A stretch of DNA of 64,000 nt from an uncultured Acetatifactor sp. GTDB lineage: Bacteria; Bacillota; Clostridia; Lachnospirales; Lachnospiraceae. The position numbers were made by a program, and so were the translations under genes. Positions within the stretch are counted from its first letter, which is position 1. Each line of letters starts with the position of its first letter. Location: NCBI GenBank assembly GCA_947625475.1, contig CANQOL010000004.1:49814-113813 (forward strand), read 5' to 3'. The notes beneath the pieces were generated by a model. It saw only the letters and a list, made by a program, of their open reading frames with translations. It made no database searches and was not told the DNA's origin. Positions 1 through 9,265 of the stretch are shown here, piece by piece.

Positions 1-1
1 C

Positions 2-538
2 GTAATGAAATTCTTCCAGATCGTGATCTCCGTCGTGGTAGGCATGGCGGCGGGCTGCATCCCCATCGCCGGCTACAATATGGGCGCGGGACGCAGGGAC
101 AGGGTAAAGGGCCTGTTCCTGCGGCTGCTGGCGGCGGAGGCGGCCGTGGGAGCCGGCGCCCTTCTCATCGCCGAGCTGTGCCCGGACCGGCTGATCCGGC
201 TCTTCGGCGCGGCAAACGAGAGCTCCTACTACACCGGCTTCGCCATCCGGGCCTTCCGGATCTATCTGTGCATGCTGCCCCTTGCCTGTGTGAACAAAGC
301 CTGCTTCATCTTCCTGCAGGCCATGGGCCGGGCGGCCGCCTCCACCGCCCTCTCTATGGTGCGGGAGATCGCATTCGGCGTGGGCTTCGCCCTCCTGCTC
401 CCGGTTTTCTGGGGGCTGGACGGAGTGCTGTACTCCATGCCCCTGTCGGATTTCCTCACCTTTGGGATCTCTGTGTGTCTGATCCTTCAGACCTGCCGGG
501 CTCTGGGGGCCGCTTCCCCCCGTCTGCGCGTCTCTTAG
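2..538 (+). CDS. MATE family efflux transporter, C-terminal part (5' end outside window)
   Basis: Cation-coupled multidrug/toxin exporter of the MATE family in the cytoplasmic membrane; only the last ~178 residues are in the window. The frame is open from base 2, and the internal Met at base 5 is probably not the true start because full MATE proteins have ~450 residues. Visible features are a GCIPIAGYNMGAG segment (the conserved P-x-x-G-Y-N of the second half) followed by several hydrophobic helices. The last ~80 bases overlap the end of the convergent GLUG-protein gene. The family assignment is firm; the substrate is unknown. Confidence 0.88.
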   Translation, partial: VMKFFQIVISVVVGMAAGCIPIAGYNMGAGRRDRVKGLFLRLLAAEAAVGAGALLIAELCPDRLIRLFGAANESSYYTGFAIRAFRIYLCMLPLACVNKACFIFLQAMGRAAASTALSMVREIAFGVGFALLLPVFWGLDGVLYSMPLSDFLTFGISVCLILQTCRALGAASPRLRVS

Positions 539-3500
539 TCTTCCCTTTCCCGCGCCGGATTTTCCTGACGCAGACAATGCACAGGAGCACCGCCAGCCCG
601 GCGCCCGCCGCCGCAGCAGCCGGGATCACCCAGGAGGCGCCCTCCGCCGGCTGGATGCAGAAGGTGCCGGAGGGCCCCGTCATTGTAAGGCAAAGATAGC
701 TGCCGTTGACGGTGCTCTCCCTCTGCACCCACCAGCCCTCCTGCTCCTGCCAGACCTGGGCCCGGCCGCCGCCGCGGTTCAGCAGACGTATGGGGACGGG
801 CTCCGTCCCGGCCAGCTGGGCGCCGGTCAGGGTCACCTGCCAGACCGTCCCCTCCGGGGCTTCCTCAGGCGGGGACATCTCCCCGGGGGCCACCTCAAGG
901 AGCACATCCTCCGTAAACTGTCCCTCCGCCAGGGCCAGGGCAAGCTCTCCCTCCTGCTCCCGGCTGGCCGTCAGGGTAATCCAGGGGCTGTAGACCGCCT
1001 CCAGCGTCACATCCGAATGGATCCCCTGGGGATCAAATTCCGGCCAGACGCCGTAACAGCCCTCCTGTTCCGGAACCTCCGGCAGCTCCAGCCGGCTCAG
1101 ATCCTCCCCGAACCGGAAGGGAATCCGGGCCACCGTCTCCCCCTGTGCCCGCAGAGTCAGTGCAAAGGAGAGGAATTCCGCCGGCGCCTGCTCCTGCGCC
1201 TGAAGCGCCTCAAAGGGGGCGGGCTCCGCTATCCCCCCGTAGCTGACGCCGTCGATCCCCGCCAGCCCCATGTCCAGGAACAGATTGTCCTGTATGTCGC
1301 CCCGGGCCAGATCCGCGTCTCCGGCAATGCTTCCCACATACTCCGTCCCGCTTACAATTTGGGCGATAGAACGGCAGCCGGTCCCCTGGCGGAGCCATCC
1401 GGCAATCCCGCCCACATACTCGCTGCCCTGCAGACTGCACTTGGCCCAGCACTCCCGGACGGCGGCGTCGGCATACCCGGCGATCCCGCCTACATAGCTG
1501 ACACCGGTTACGCCTCCGTAGTTCTCACAGTCGATGGCAGTCCCCAGATCCATCCGGCCCGCCGCGCCTCCTACACAGTCCCGCTTGCCGATAATTTCCC
1601 CGCGGTTGACGCAGCCCTGCAGAATGGCCTTCAGCTCATAGGTGCTGCCGAAGGTCATGGGGGAAGCGTCGTCCTCCGGATCCAGGCTGTACTCCACAGC
1701 CACCGCCCCGGCGATGCCTCCCACGTTCCGATCTCCCTCCACCGCTCCGGTGTTGACGCAGTCCTGCGCCTTTCCCATGCGGGTGCCTTCAATATCTTCC
1801 TCCGAAACATCTCCGAACAGCTCCGCCGGCTGATCCCCCGTCTGCACGTGATCCATCATATCCAGCATCAGATTCAGGATTTTCGTGATCTGCAGGCTGA
1901 TGGCCCCCAGATCGTCCGAAAGGGCGGATCCGGCGCTGTCCGCGCTGGCCTGAAGCCCCTTCAGGTTTTCCGACAGATCTGTCAGAGATACATAAAGTCC
2001 GTCCCCCGCATCCCGGGCCTCCCGGCCCAGGGGCGTAAACTGCACATTCCCGTCCCGGGCCAGCTGCCGGGAGACATTCCCCAGGATTGCGGAGGCATTC
2101 CCCAGCTCTCCGGCCGCCTGGGTGCCGGACTTAGCGGCGTCGGAAAATTCCCCCGCAGCCTGGCCCAGGGTATCGGAGGCGGACGCGGCGGCGGCCAGGG
2201 TATTCTCCAGCTGCCCCATGGCGGCGGTCATATGCTGGGAAGCCGCTTCCAGGCTCTCCAGCCCGCCCTTCATACTCTCCAGGGCGGCCTGGATCTGGGG
2301 CCAGCTGATCTGTGTATTGTCAGAGACGGTTCCTATGGCCGATCCAATCTCTCCCAGCGCTTCCCCCGCCTCCCCCATGGCCCCTCCCAGGTCTGAGAGG
2401 GACTGGGTAATCTGCTCCAGCTCCGGGAGGTCTCCCTGCCCGCTCCATGCTTCCTTCAAAGCCTTCAGGGCACTGTCCGCCTCTCCCAGGGCGCCGCCCG
2501 CTTGTCTGAGGGCCTCCCCCAGACGGCGGTTCGCCTCCTTCACTGCCTCCTGGTCCCGGACGGCCACGGCCTGCTGCAGATCCTGCAGAGCGCCGTTCAT
2601 CTCCCCGGCGGCCTGGGACAGGGCGCTTCCCGCCGCCCGAAGGCTGGCCAGGGCATCCCGGGCCTTGGTCACGGCATCCTCCGCCAGATCCCCGCCGGCC
2701 TCAAGCGTATCCAGCGCCCGGCTAAGCCCGTCTCCCAGGGACTGGAGGTTCATCCCCGCCCTGGAAAACGCATCCAGCGCCGGGCCCATGCCCTCCAGCG
2801 CGGCGGTGACGGCAGAAAAGAGTGTGTTCAGTTCCCCCAGGCTGCCGTCGGCGGCGGAGGTCACCTGATCCAGCAGGACCTTTGTGTGATTTCTGGCCGT
2901 GTCGGCATCATTCCCGATGGCGGTGAGCCTGGCGGAGATATCCGTCCGTCCGGCATCCGTGCGCTCCAGGGCCCGGTCAATCATGGTATTCAGCGTATTC
3001 AGCTCCTGCCGCAGGCGGCCTAAGGTATCCCCGTCCGTATTCAGCACAATATCCGGCTCCGCCTGCCCCACGATGCCTCCCACGTCCTTGCGGCCGCAGA
3101 CGGCGCCCTGGTTGGAGCAGTCCCGCATATACCCTGCCTGGCGGCCCGCCACGCCGCCCAGATTGTATCCCACATGCTGATAGCCCACTGCTCCCCGGTT
3201 GACACAGCCCTGCACAATCCCCTCGGAATAGCCCGCAATGCCCCCGGTATCGGTGTGACTGCCCACTATCTCCTCGGCCTGTGTCTGCGCCTCCTCTCCC
3301 GGCAGGGACAGCTGGTCCAGAGCGCTCTCGCCTGCCGCCCCGGCAAACTCATCCGGGCTGGAGGTATTGACTGCGGCGCCGTTTTCACAATTCAGGACAA
3401 GGCCCAGGCTGCGCCCCACGATGCCGCCGGTCCCGTTTTCCCCGGACACGGTGCCCTCCGCCAGGCAGTCCGCCACCTCTCCCTGGGCCTCATTGAGACC

Positions 3501-3989
3501 CACAATGCCTCCCACGGAGGACTTGCCCGCCACGGTTCCCCGGAAGGTACAGCCCTCAACGACTCCCGCGCTGCATCCCGCGATACCGCCCACGCTGTCC
3601 GCGCTGCCCCCGGGCGCCACCCTGCCGGACACATGCAGATCCTGCACCCTCGCCCCCTCCTGAAGGAAGCGGAACAGGCCCACACAGGATCCGTCCTCCG
3701 TGAGCTTTAACCCGGAAATCGTATGGCCCTCTCCCAGAAAGGTCCCCCCGAAGGAGGGGATGGGCGCAAAGTCACTGCCGGTCAGATTCAGGTCCGCCGT
3801 AAGGACCACTGTCCTTCCCTGAGACCAGGTGTCCAGAGAGCAGCTTTGGGAAAGCGCCAGCAGATCCTCCACAGAGGAAATATTCACCCGCTCCCCCTCT
3901 TCGTCCTCCTTCGCCCCGGCGGGCAGCATCACCCCCGCCAGAAGGCACAGGGACAGGAAAATTGCGAAAAACCGCTTCCCTCTACGCAT
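456..3989 (-). CDS. Large GLUG-repeat, coiled-coil surface protein with C-terminal membrane anchor
   Basis: Predicted exported, membrane-anchored surface protein of ~1177 residues. An N-terminal signal peptide (RRGKRFF followed by a hydrophobic stretch ending LPAGA) precedes GLUG-type repeats carrying VGGIVG/VGGIAG cores. A long Ala/Leu/Gly-rich helical region (about residues 330-730, ALxxLxxA spacing) is probably coiled coil. More GGIAG repeats follow, then a C-terminal hydrophobic helix (WVIPAAAAAGAGLAVLL) and a basic tail. The start at 3989 is preferred over the Met eight codons upstream because GGAGG lies 8 nt before it. It overlaps the end of the upstream MMPL gene by 8 bases, suggesting translational coupling. 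A role in adhesion or assisting the transporter is inference; no catalytic motif was seen. Confidence 0.8.
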   Translation of the reverse strand: MRRGKRFFAIFLSLCLLAGVMLPAGAKEDEEGERVNISSVEDLLALSQSCSLDTWSQGRTVVLTADLNLTGSDFAPIPSFGGTFLGEGHTISGLKLTEDGSCVGLFRFLQEGARVQDLHVSGRVAPGGSADSVGGIAGCSAGVVEGCTFRGTVAGKSSVGGIVGLNEAQGEVADCLAEGTVSGENGTGGIVGRSLGLVLNCENGAAVNTSSPDEFAGAAGESALDQLSLPGEEAQTQAEEIVGSHTDTGGIAGYSEGIVQGCVNRGAVGYQHVGYNLGGVAGRQAGYMRDCSNQGAVCGRKDVGGIVGQAEPDIVLNTDGDTLGRLRQELNTLNTMIDRALERTDAGRTDISARLTAIGNDADTARNHTKVLLDQVTSAADGSLGELNTLFSAVTAALEGMGPALDAFSRAGMNLQSLGDGLSRALDTLEAGGDLAEDAVTKARDALASLRAAGSALSQAAGEMNGALQDLQQAVAVRDQEAVKEANRRLGEALRQAGGALGEADSALKALKEAWSGQGDLPELEQITQSLSDLGGAMGEAGEALGEIGSAIGTVSDNTQISWPQIQAALESMKGGLESLEAASQHMTAAMGQLENTLAAAASASDTLGQAAGEFSDAAKSGTQAAGELGNASAILGNVSRQLARDGNVQFTPLGREARDAGDGLYVSLTDLSENLKGLQASADSAGSALSDDLGAISLQITKILNLMLDMMDHVQTGDQPAELFGDVSEEDIEGTRMGKAQDCVNTGAVEGDRNVGGIAGAVAVEYSLDPEDDASPMTFGSTYELKAILQGCVNRGEIIGKRDCVGGAAGRMDLGTAIDCENYGGVTGVSYVGGIAGYADAAVRECWAKCSLQGSEYVGGIAGWLRQGTGCRSIAQIVSGTEYVGSIAGDADLARGDIQDNLFLDMGLAGIDGVSYGGIAEPAPFEALQAQEQAPAEFLSFALTLRAQGETVARIPFRFGEDLSRLELPEVPEQEGCYGVWPEFDPQGIHSDVTLEAVYSPWITLTASREQEGELALALAEGQFTEDVLLEVAPGEMSPPEEAPEGTVWQVTLTGAQLAGTEPVPIRLLNRGGGRAQVWQEQEGWWVQRESTVNGSYLCLTMTGPSGTFCIQPAEGASWVIPAAAAAGAGLAVLLCIVCVRKIRRGKGKTKRRADGGKRPPEPGRSEGSDTQRSQR

Positions 3990-6441
3990 CCTGACCGCCT
4001 CCTTCCTCCCCATTTTCCTCCGGTTCCTTCAGACTGCCCGCCGCCACCGCGGCATTCAGGCTCCCCCGCAGGATCCCGCTGAAATTGCCGTCTACCATAC
4101 CGGAGATATATCCCCTCACATGGCCCTCCAGACGCATAATGCCGGTCCTGTTTTGAATGGGCAGAGGGCTCTTTAAGGTAAAGGCGGTTTTTTCAATGAT
4201 AGTATCCCCCAGCAGCAGGATCTGGGGCAGCACCGCCATCACCAGGAAAATGGAAATCAGCGTCCCGCGGCCCAGACACACCCCGATGGAGGAGATGGCC
4301 GGACTGGAGGATAAGAACCCGATCAAAATACCTGCGGAGGCCAGAATGGTGCCGGAGGTGACGATGGTGGGGAATGCCTCGTTGAGGGACTCCACCACCG
4401 CCTCCTTCAGAGGCATGACCTTCTTCAGCTCCGTATACCGGCTGGCAATGACAATGGCATAGTCGATGTTGGCGCCCATCTGGATGGAGCTGACCACCAG
4501 ATAGCTGAGGAAAAAGAGCTTTTCATCCATCAGGTAGGGGAAGGAGAAATTGATCCACACGCTCCCCTGAATCACAAGGATCAGCAGCACCGGCAGGCCG
4601 GCGGACTGGAAGGTAAACATCAGGACCACCACCACAAACACAATGGTCAGGATACTGATCAGCAGGTTGTCGTTCACAAAGGAAGCGGAGAGGTCAAAAT
4701 CACTGGTGGAATTCCCCACCAGCAGATAATCGTCATAGTACCGCCCGGCGGTCTCATGCAGGGTATCCAGGAAATCGAAGGTCTCCTGACTCTCCTCCGG
4801 CAGCGCCAGCTGAAGGACCAGCCGGCTGTAGTCAGTCCCCTTTAATTGAAGCTGGGCATCGGACAGCTGGCCGTACAGATCGTTGATCTCGTCCGTCATC
4901 TCCTGGTCCAGAGTGACATACCCTTCCTCCATCTGGTCGTGGACAAACAGGAACATATCCAGCAGGGGCACGCGATAGCTGTCCACGCCGCTCACCAGCT
5001 GTCCGTAGGTTTCCTGATTGACGGCGTAGGCCGAATAGAGCAGCCTTGCGGCCTCAATATCCAAATCCGTCAGCTCGGCAAACTGCCGGGGCGTCAGCCG
5101 GTCCGTAAGCACATACCCGTCCTTTGCCTCCACGTTGGCCAGCCCCAGCACCGATTCCACCTGGGGCATAGCCGCCAGATCCCGGAGCAGGCGTTCCTCC
5201 CTGTCGTAATCTCCCGCCTCCACCAGCATGGCCAGGGTATTCTGGGCCCCAAAGGTGCCGTTGACCTTTTCCTGGGCAATCTGGCTGTCATTTTTGGTGA
5301 AGGTGGAAAGCCCGGTCTGTCCGTAGGCGTAGGGACAGCGGTTGGAGAAAACAAACCCGCCGATCAGCGCCAGCACAAACAGCGGGGGAAGCACAAACCG
5401 CAGCTTCACCACCAGGCGGCCCCAGCCGCTGATCTTCGGCACAAAGCTGCGATGGTGGGTCCGGTCGATCAGGCGGCTGAAGCTCATGAGCAGCCCCGGC
5501 ATAAAGGTGAACACCGACAGCAGACTGAGCACAATGGCCTTCATCAGCACAATCCCCAGATCCTTGCCGATGCCGAACCGCATAAAGCACATGGCCCCCA
5601 GGCCGGAGAGCGTGGTAAGAGAGCTTCCGGAAATCTCCGGGATGGCCTTGCTCAGGGCGGTCACCACAGCCTCCCTTGCCTCCATCCGCTCCCGTTCCTC
5701 CGTGTACCGGTGGCAGAGAATAATGGCATAGTCGATGGCCAGCGCCAGCTGCAGGACCACCGCCACCGAGTTTGACACAAAGGAAATCTCCCCCAGCAGG
5801 AAGTTGGTTCCCTTGTTCAGCAGCGCCGCCAGCCCAAAGGTAAGAATCAGCACCGGGATCTCCATGTAGGTCTGGGAGGTGAACAGCAGCACCAGCAGGA
5901 TAATGACCACGGCCACCACCATAACCACCTGCATCTCCGCGTCCAGGCTGGCCGAATCGGAGGCCCCCGTATCGCCGGTCACATACACGTCATACCCCTT
6001 GAGGGCCTCCTTTATCCGCTCCAGCGCCTCCAGGCTCACCGAATCCTGGGCCGTTCCCTCGTAGGTGACGGTAAACAGGGACGCCCCGGTCTGATAGTGC
6101 TCCGGGGTGTTGTCAAACTCCACGGACTTTACCCCCTCCAGGGCCTCCAGCCGGCCGGCCAGCTCCTGCGCCCTGGCGTAAGAAATATTGTCCACTAAAA
6201 TACGGTTGGTTCCAAAGGTGACGAACTCCTCCTCCATGGCGGTGAGACCCCTGCGGGTCTCCGTCTCCGCCGGAAGGTAACTGGTCAGATCGTCGTTCAC
6301 CTTCACCCAGCCGCTGGCAAACACACAAAATACAGCCAGCCCTATGTACAGCAGATAGAATGCCTTTCGCTTATCCACGATAAAGGCGGAAATCTGCTCC
6401 ATAGGGCTGCGCTTTTCGCCGCTTTTTTCCTCTTCCTCCAT
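3982..6441 (-). CDS. MMPL/RND-superfamily membrane transporter
   Basis: Large membrane exporter of ~819 residues with two homologous halves, each an N-terminal helix, an extracytoplasmic domain and a block of helices, as in MmpL/YdgH-like proteins. The repeated signature is visible as LAIDYAIILCHRYTEERE in the first half and ANIDYAIVIASRYTELKK in the second; their Asp residues are the usual proton-relay positions. The start at MEEEEKSGEKRS is chosen over an upstream in-frame Met because the extra residues look non-coding and AAGGAAG lies ~10 nt ahead. It is first in a two-gene leftward unit with the GLUG surface protein. Export of a lipid or hydrophobic compound is typical of the family; the substrate is unknown. 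Confidence 0.87.
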   Translation of the reverse strand: MEEEEKSGEKRSPMEQISAFIVDKRKAFYLLYIGLAVFCVFASGWVKVNDDLTSYLPAETETRRGLTAMEEEFVTFGTNRILVDNISYARAQELAGRLEALEGVKSVEFDNTPEHYQTGASLFTVTYEGTAQDSVSLEALERIKEALKGYDVYVTGDTGASDSASLDAEMQVVMVVAVVIILLVLLFTSQTYMEIPVLILTFGLAALLNKGTNFLLGEISFVSNSVAVVLQLALAIDYAIILCHRYTEERERMEAREAVVTALSKAIPEISGSSLTTLSGLGAMCFMRFGIGKDLGIVLMKAIVLSLLSVFTFMPGLLMSFSRLIDRTHHRSFVPKISGWGRLVVKLRFVLPPLFVLALIGGFVFSNRCPYAYGQTGLSTFTKNDSQIAQEKVNGTFGAQNTLAMLVEAGDYDREERLLRDLAAMPQVESVLGLANVEAKDGYVLTDRLTPRQFAELTDLDIEAARLLYSAYAVNQETYGQLVSGVDSYRVPLLDMFLFVHDQMEEGYVTLDQEMTDEINDLYGQLSDAQLQLKGTDYSRLVLQLALPEESQETFDFLDTLHETAGRYYDDYLLVGNSTSDFDLSASFVNDNLLISILTIVFVVVVLMFTFQSAGLPVLLILVIQGSVWINFSFPYLMDEKLFFLSYLVVSSIQMGANIDYAIVIASRYTELKKVMPLKEAVVESLNEAFPTIVTSGTILASAGILIGFLSSSPAISSIGVCLGRGTLISIFLVMAVLPQILLLGDTIIEKTAFTLKSPLPIQNRTGIMRLEGHVRGYISGMVDGNFSGILRGSLNAAVAAGSLKEPEENGEEGGGQDA

Positions 6442-6596
6442 TATAAAAACACTTCCTTCCCCGTTTTCAGTATATGCCGGGGCCCGGCCGCGCAATCAGC
6501 CAGGTTCCTGCCGGTACACTGAGCCGAACTGTCAGCGCCGGCTATCGGTCGGTCGCTGCCCTTAAGTATAACACCCTTCCCCCAAATAATCCAGAT

Positions 6597-6644
6597 AAAT
6601 TTCCGCCGGGGCACTGGGACGCAAATTTCCGCCGGGGCACTGGG
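6597..6644. repeat. Tandem 22-bp direct repeat in an intergenic region
   Basis: Two identical 22-bp copies (core TTTCCGCCGGGGCACTGGG) lie at 6597-6618 and 6623-6644, a 26-bp period, between the divergent MMPL and M42 genes. Position suggests a regulatory duplication or simple slippage. No protein family is implied. Confidence 0.75.
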
Positions 6645-6723
6645 GCCAGGCGGCAATCCGCATATTGATTTTGCCTTCCGGAAAGGATACAATAAAATCA
6701 GAGCCCGGAAAGGAGGACTTCCC

Positions 6724-7803
6724 ATGAGCAAAAAGAAAAAGTATTCCAAAAAATATGTGAATTATATTCTGGAGCAGACAGCCGCTCTTTTGGCCATCCC
6801 CAGCCCCACAGGCTACACCGGGGAGGCGGTGGGGTATCTGTGCGAAGAGTACCGCCGGCTGGGGTATGAGCCGGTCCAGACCGTGAAGGGGGGCCTGCTG
6901 GTGGATCTGGGCGGCCCGGACACCGGGGAGGGGCTGCTGCTGGAGGCCCACACGGACACCCTGGGGGCCATGGTGGCCTCTGTGAAGGGGAACGGGCGCC
7001 TTGCCCTCACCCCCCTGGGAGGCCTGGAGCCCAACAATACGGAGGCGGAGAACTGCCTGGTAATCACCCGGGACGGGAAGCGCTACGAGGGCACCTTCCA
7101 GCTGGCCAACGCCTCCGTCCATGTGAACGGCGGCTACGGCTCGGCCAAGCGTTCCTTTGACGGGATGGAGCTGGTGCTGGACGAGGATGTGGAGAACCCA
7201 AAGGACGTGGAGAAGCTGGGAATTTCTGTGGGAGATATCGTGGCCTTTGACCCCCGCACCCGCTTCACACAGTCCGGCTACCTGAAGAGCCGTTTTCTGG
7301 ACGACAAGCTCAGCGTGGGGATTCTCCTGGGCTATGCCAGGTGGCTGAAGGAGGAAAATGTGACCCTCACCCGACGGGTATACCAGCACATTACCGTCTA
7401 CGAGGAGGTGGGACACGGGGCCTGCGGCACGGTGCCGAAGGGAGTCTCCGAAGTCCTTTCCGTGGACATGGGCTGCGTGGGGGAGGGCCTTGGCTGTACG
7501 GAGCGCCAGGTGTCCATCTGTGCCAAGGACAGCGGGGGGCCCTATAACTATGAGGTGGTGGGGGCTCTGATTGCCGCCGCCAGGGAGGCGGATCTGTCCT
7601 ATGCGGTGGACGTTTATCCCCACTACGGATCCGATGCGGAGGCCGCCCTGGGCGCCGGGTACGATGTGAAGCACGGCCTGATCGGGGCGGGGGTCTACGC
7701 CTCCCACGGCTATGAGAGAAGCCACCGGGACGGAGTGAAGAACACCTTTGAGCTGCTGCGCCAGTACATCGGGCACGGGGCGGTCACCCAGGAGCAGGAA
7801 TAA
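6724..7803 (+). CDS. M42-family metalloaminopeptidase (PepA/FrvX-like)
   Basis: Cytoplasmic dinuclear-metal aminopeptidase (deblocking/glutamyl aminopeptidase type) of 359 residues, normal for the family. Metal-site motifs appear in order: LLLEAHTDTLG with the first metal His, SRFLDDKLSVG with the bridging Asp, YEEVGHG with the catalytic Glu and metal Glu, EVLSVDMG with the next Asp, and ASHGYERSH with the last metal His. GGAGG stands 7 nt before the ATG. The gene is single, divergent from the MMPL unit and convergent with rarA. It probably acts in peptide turnover, and the complete motif set argues for activity. Confidence 0.92.
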   Translation: MSKKKKYSKKYVNYILEQTAALLAIPSPTGYTGEAVGYLCEEYRRLGYEPVQTVKGGLLVDLGGPDTGEGLLLEAHTDTLGAMVASVKGNGRLALTPLGGLEPNNTEAENCLVITRDGKRYEGTFQLANASVHVNGGYGSAKRSFDGMELVLDEDVENPKDVEKLGISVGDIVAFDPRTRFTQSGYLKSRFLDDKLSVGILLGYARWLKEENVTLTRRVYQHITVYEEVGHGACGTVPKGVSEVLSVDMGCVGEGLGCTERQVSICAKDSGGPYNYEVVGALIAAAREADLSYAVDVYPHYGSDAEAALGAGYDVKHGLIGAGVYASHGYERSHRDGVKNTFELLRQYIGHGAVTQEQE

Positions 7804-7815
7804 GCCCCCGGCGGG

Positions 7816-7909
7816 CAGGGCACTTACGGGTGGAGCACTTACGGGCAGGATACTTACGGACGGGGCACTTACGGGCGGGGCAGTTACGGGCGGGGCAGTT
7901 ACGGGCGGG
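7816..7909. repeat. 15-bp minisatellite, six copies, at the 3' end of rarA
   Basis: ACTTACGG/AGTTACGG recurs at 7822, 7837, 7852, 7867, 7882 and 7897, an exact 15-bp period with a unit close to GGGGCACTTACGGGC. The last copy contains the rarA stop codon, so the array seems to have grown from the gene's end into the short gap before the convergent M42 gene. It is too short-period and spacerless to be CRISPR. Confidence 0.9.
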
Positions 7910-9248
7910 CCTCCGGTTCGTCCCCCAGGCCCTTCCAGGCCCGGATCCGCTCCAGGCGCTCCTTTACCGCAGCCTCCGCCCCCTCCCCGGTGGGCAGGTA
8001 ATATCTTCGATTCAGGAGCTCATCCGGCAGGCAGTGCATCCGGGTGAGCTTTTCTGCTGTGTCGTGGGCGTACTGGTAGCCCTCCCCGTAGTGGAGATCC
8101 TTCATAAGCCCTGTGGGGGCGTTCCGAATCTGCAGGGGCACGGGCTGGGCCGGCAGCTCCCGGATATCCTTCTGGCTGGCAAGGCAGCCCATGTACAGGG
8201 CGTTGGACTTGGGGGCCATGGACAGATACACCACCGCGTGGGCCAGATGCACGTCGCACTCCGGCATCCCCAGAAAATGACATGCCTGATAGACGGACAC
8301 CGCCAGGGGCAGGGCCTGGGAGTCCGCCATGCCCACGTCCTCGCTGGCAAAGCGGATCAGCCGCCTGGCGATATACAGGGGCTCCTCCCCGCCGTCCAGC
8401 ATCCGGTTCATCCAGTAGAGGGCCGCGTCCGGGTCGCTGTTGCGCATGGATTTGTGGAGGGCGGAAATCAGATTGTAATGCTCCTCCCCCTTCTTGTCGT
8501 AGAGCAGGGACCTTCGGTTGATACACTGCTCCAGCACCCGCTCGTCCACCGTGACGGTGCCCTCCGAATCCAGCTCCCCGTTTAACACCGCCATCTCCAG
8601 CGTGTTCAGGGCCGTGCGGGCGTCCCCGTTGGCAAAGGCCGCTATGGCCCGGATCTGGTCCCGGCCGATCACAATGCTCTGCCCGCCGTAGCCCTTTGGG
8701 CTTTTCAGGGCGTGGAGCAGGAGCCTTTCCAGATCCTCCTCCTCCAGGGCCCTGAGCACAAAGACCTTGCACCGGGACAGAAGGGCGGAGTTGATCTCAA
8801 AGGAGGGATTCTCCGTGGTGGCCCCCACCAGGATAATGCTTCCCTTCTCCACATAGGGCAGAAAGGCGTCCTGCTGAGCCTTGTTGAAGCGGTGGATCTC
8901 ATCCACAAACAGAAGGGTGCGCATCCCCATCCGGCGGTTTTCCTCTGCCTGGGCCATCACCTCCCGCACCTCCTTGATCCCGCTGCTCACGGCGGAAAAC
9001 TCCACAAAGACGCACTGGGTATGGGCGGCGATGATCCGGGCCAGAGTGGTCTTGCCCACCCCCGGCGGCCCCCAGAAGATCATGGAGGAAATCTGATCCC
9101 TCTCAATGAGCTGGCGCAGGATCTTCCCCGGGCCTACCAGGTGCTGCTGGCCCACATATTCCTCCAGGCTCTCCGGCCGCAGCCGGCTGGCCAGAGGCGC
9201 GTAGGCCTTTGCTTCCTCCTGCCCGTCAAACAAACTCATCTGGTACAT
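7899..9248 (-). CDS. rarA: Replication-associated recombination protein A (RarA/MgsA AAA+ ATPase)
   Basis: AAA+ ATPase of 449 residues, typical of RarA, which acts at stalled replication forks and is related to clamp-loader subunits. Visible: N-terminal [16 protein letters not shown] box, Walker [10 protein letters not shown] (residues ~60-68), Walker [11 protein letters not shown], sensor 1 GATTENPSF, and C-terminal MgsA domain with [20 protein letters not shown] and [17 protein letters not shown] six nt upstream supports this start. It follows the VWA gene by 17 bp, so it is probably the last gene of the six-gene leftward operon. Its C-terminal end runs into the 15-bp repeat array. Confidence 0.96.
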   Translation of the reverse strand: MYQMSLFDGQEEAKAYAPLASRLRPESLEEYVGQQHLVGPGKILRQLIERDQISSMIFWGPPGVGKTTLARIIAAHTQCVFVEFSAVSSGIKEVREVMAQAEENRRMGMRTLLFVDEIHRFNKAQQDAFLPYVEKGSIILVGATTENPSFEINSALLSRCKVFVLRALEEEDLERLLLHALKSPKGYGGQSIVIGRDQIRAIAAFANGDARTALNTLEMAVLNGELDSEGTVTVDERVLEQCINRRSLLYDKKGEEHYNLISALHKSMRNSDPDAALYWMNRMLDGGEEPLYIARRLIRFASEDVGMADSQALPLAVSVYQACHFLGMPECDVHLAHAVVYLSMAPKSNALYMGCLASQKDIRELPAQPVPLQIRNAPTGLMKDLHYGEGYQYAHDTAEKLTRMHCLPDELLNRRYYLPTGEGAEAAVKERLERIRAWKGLGDEPEARP

Positions 9249-9265
9249 AGCTTTCCCTCCGCCTC

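Noticed and set aside
1017..2396. 459-codon plus-strand open frame opposite the GLUG protein gene
   Set aside because: Arg/Pro/His-rich shadow of a GC-rich gene; no ribosome binding site, no recognisable domain, and the minus-strand frame has clear GLUG repeats and signal peptide.
7816..7909. Short-period repeats considered as a CRISPR array
   Set aside because: 15-bp units without unique spacers; a minisatellite.
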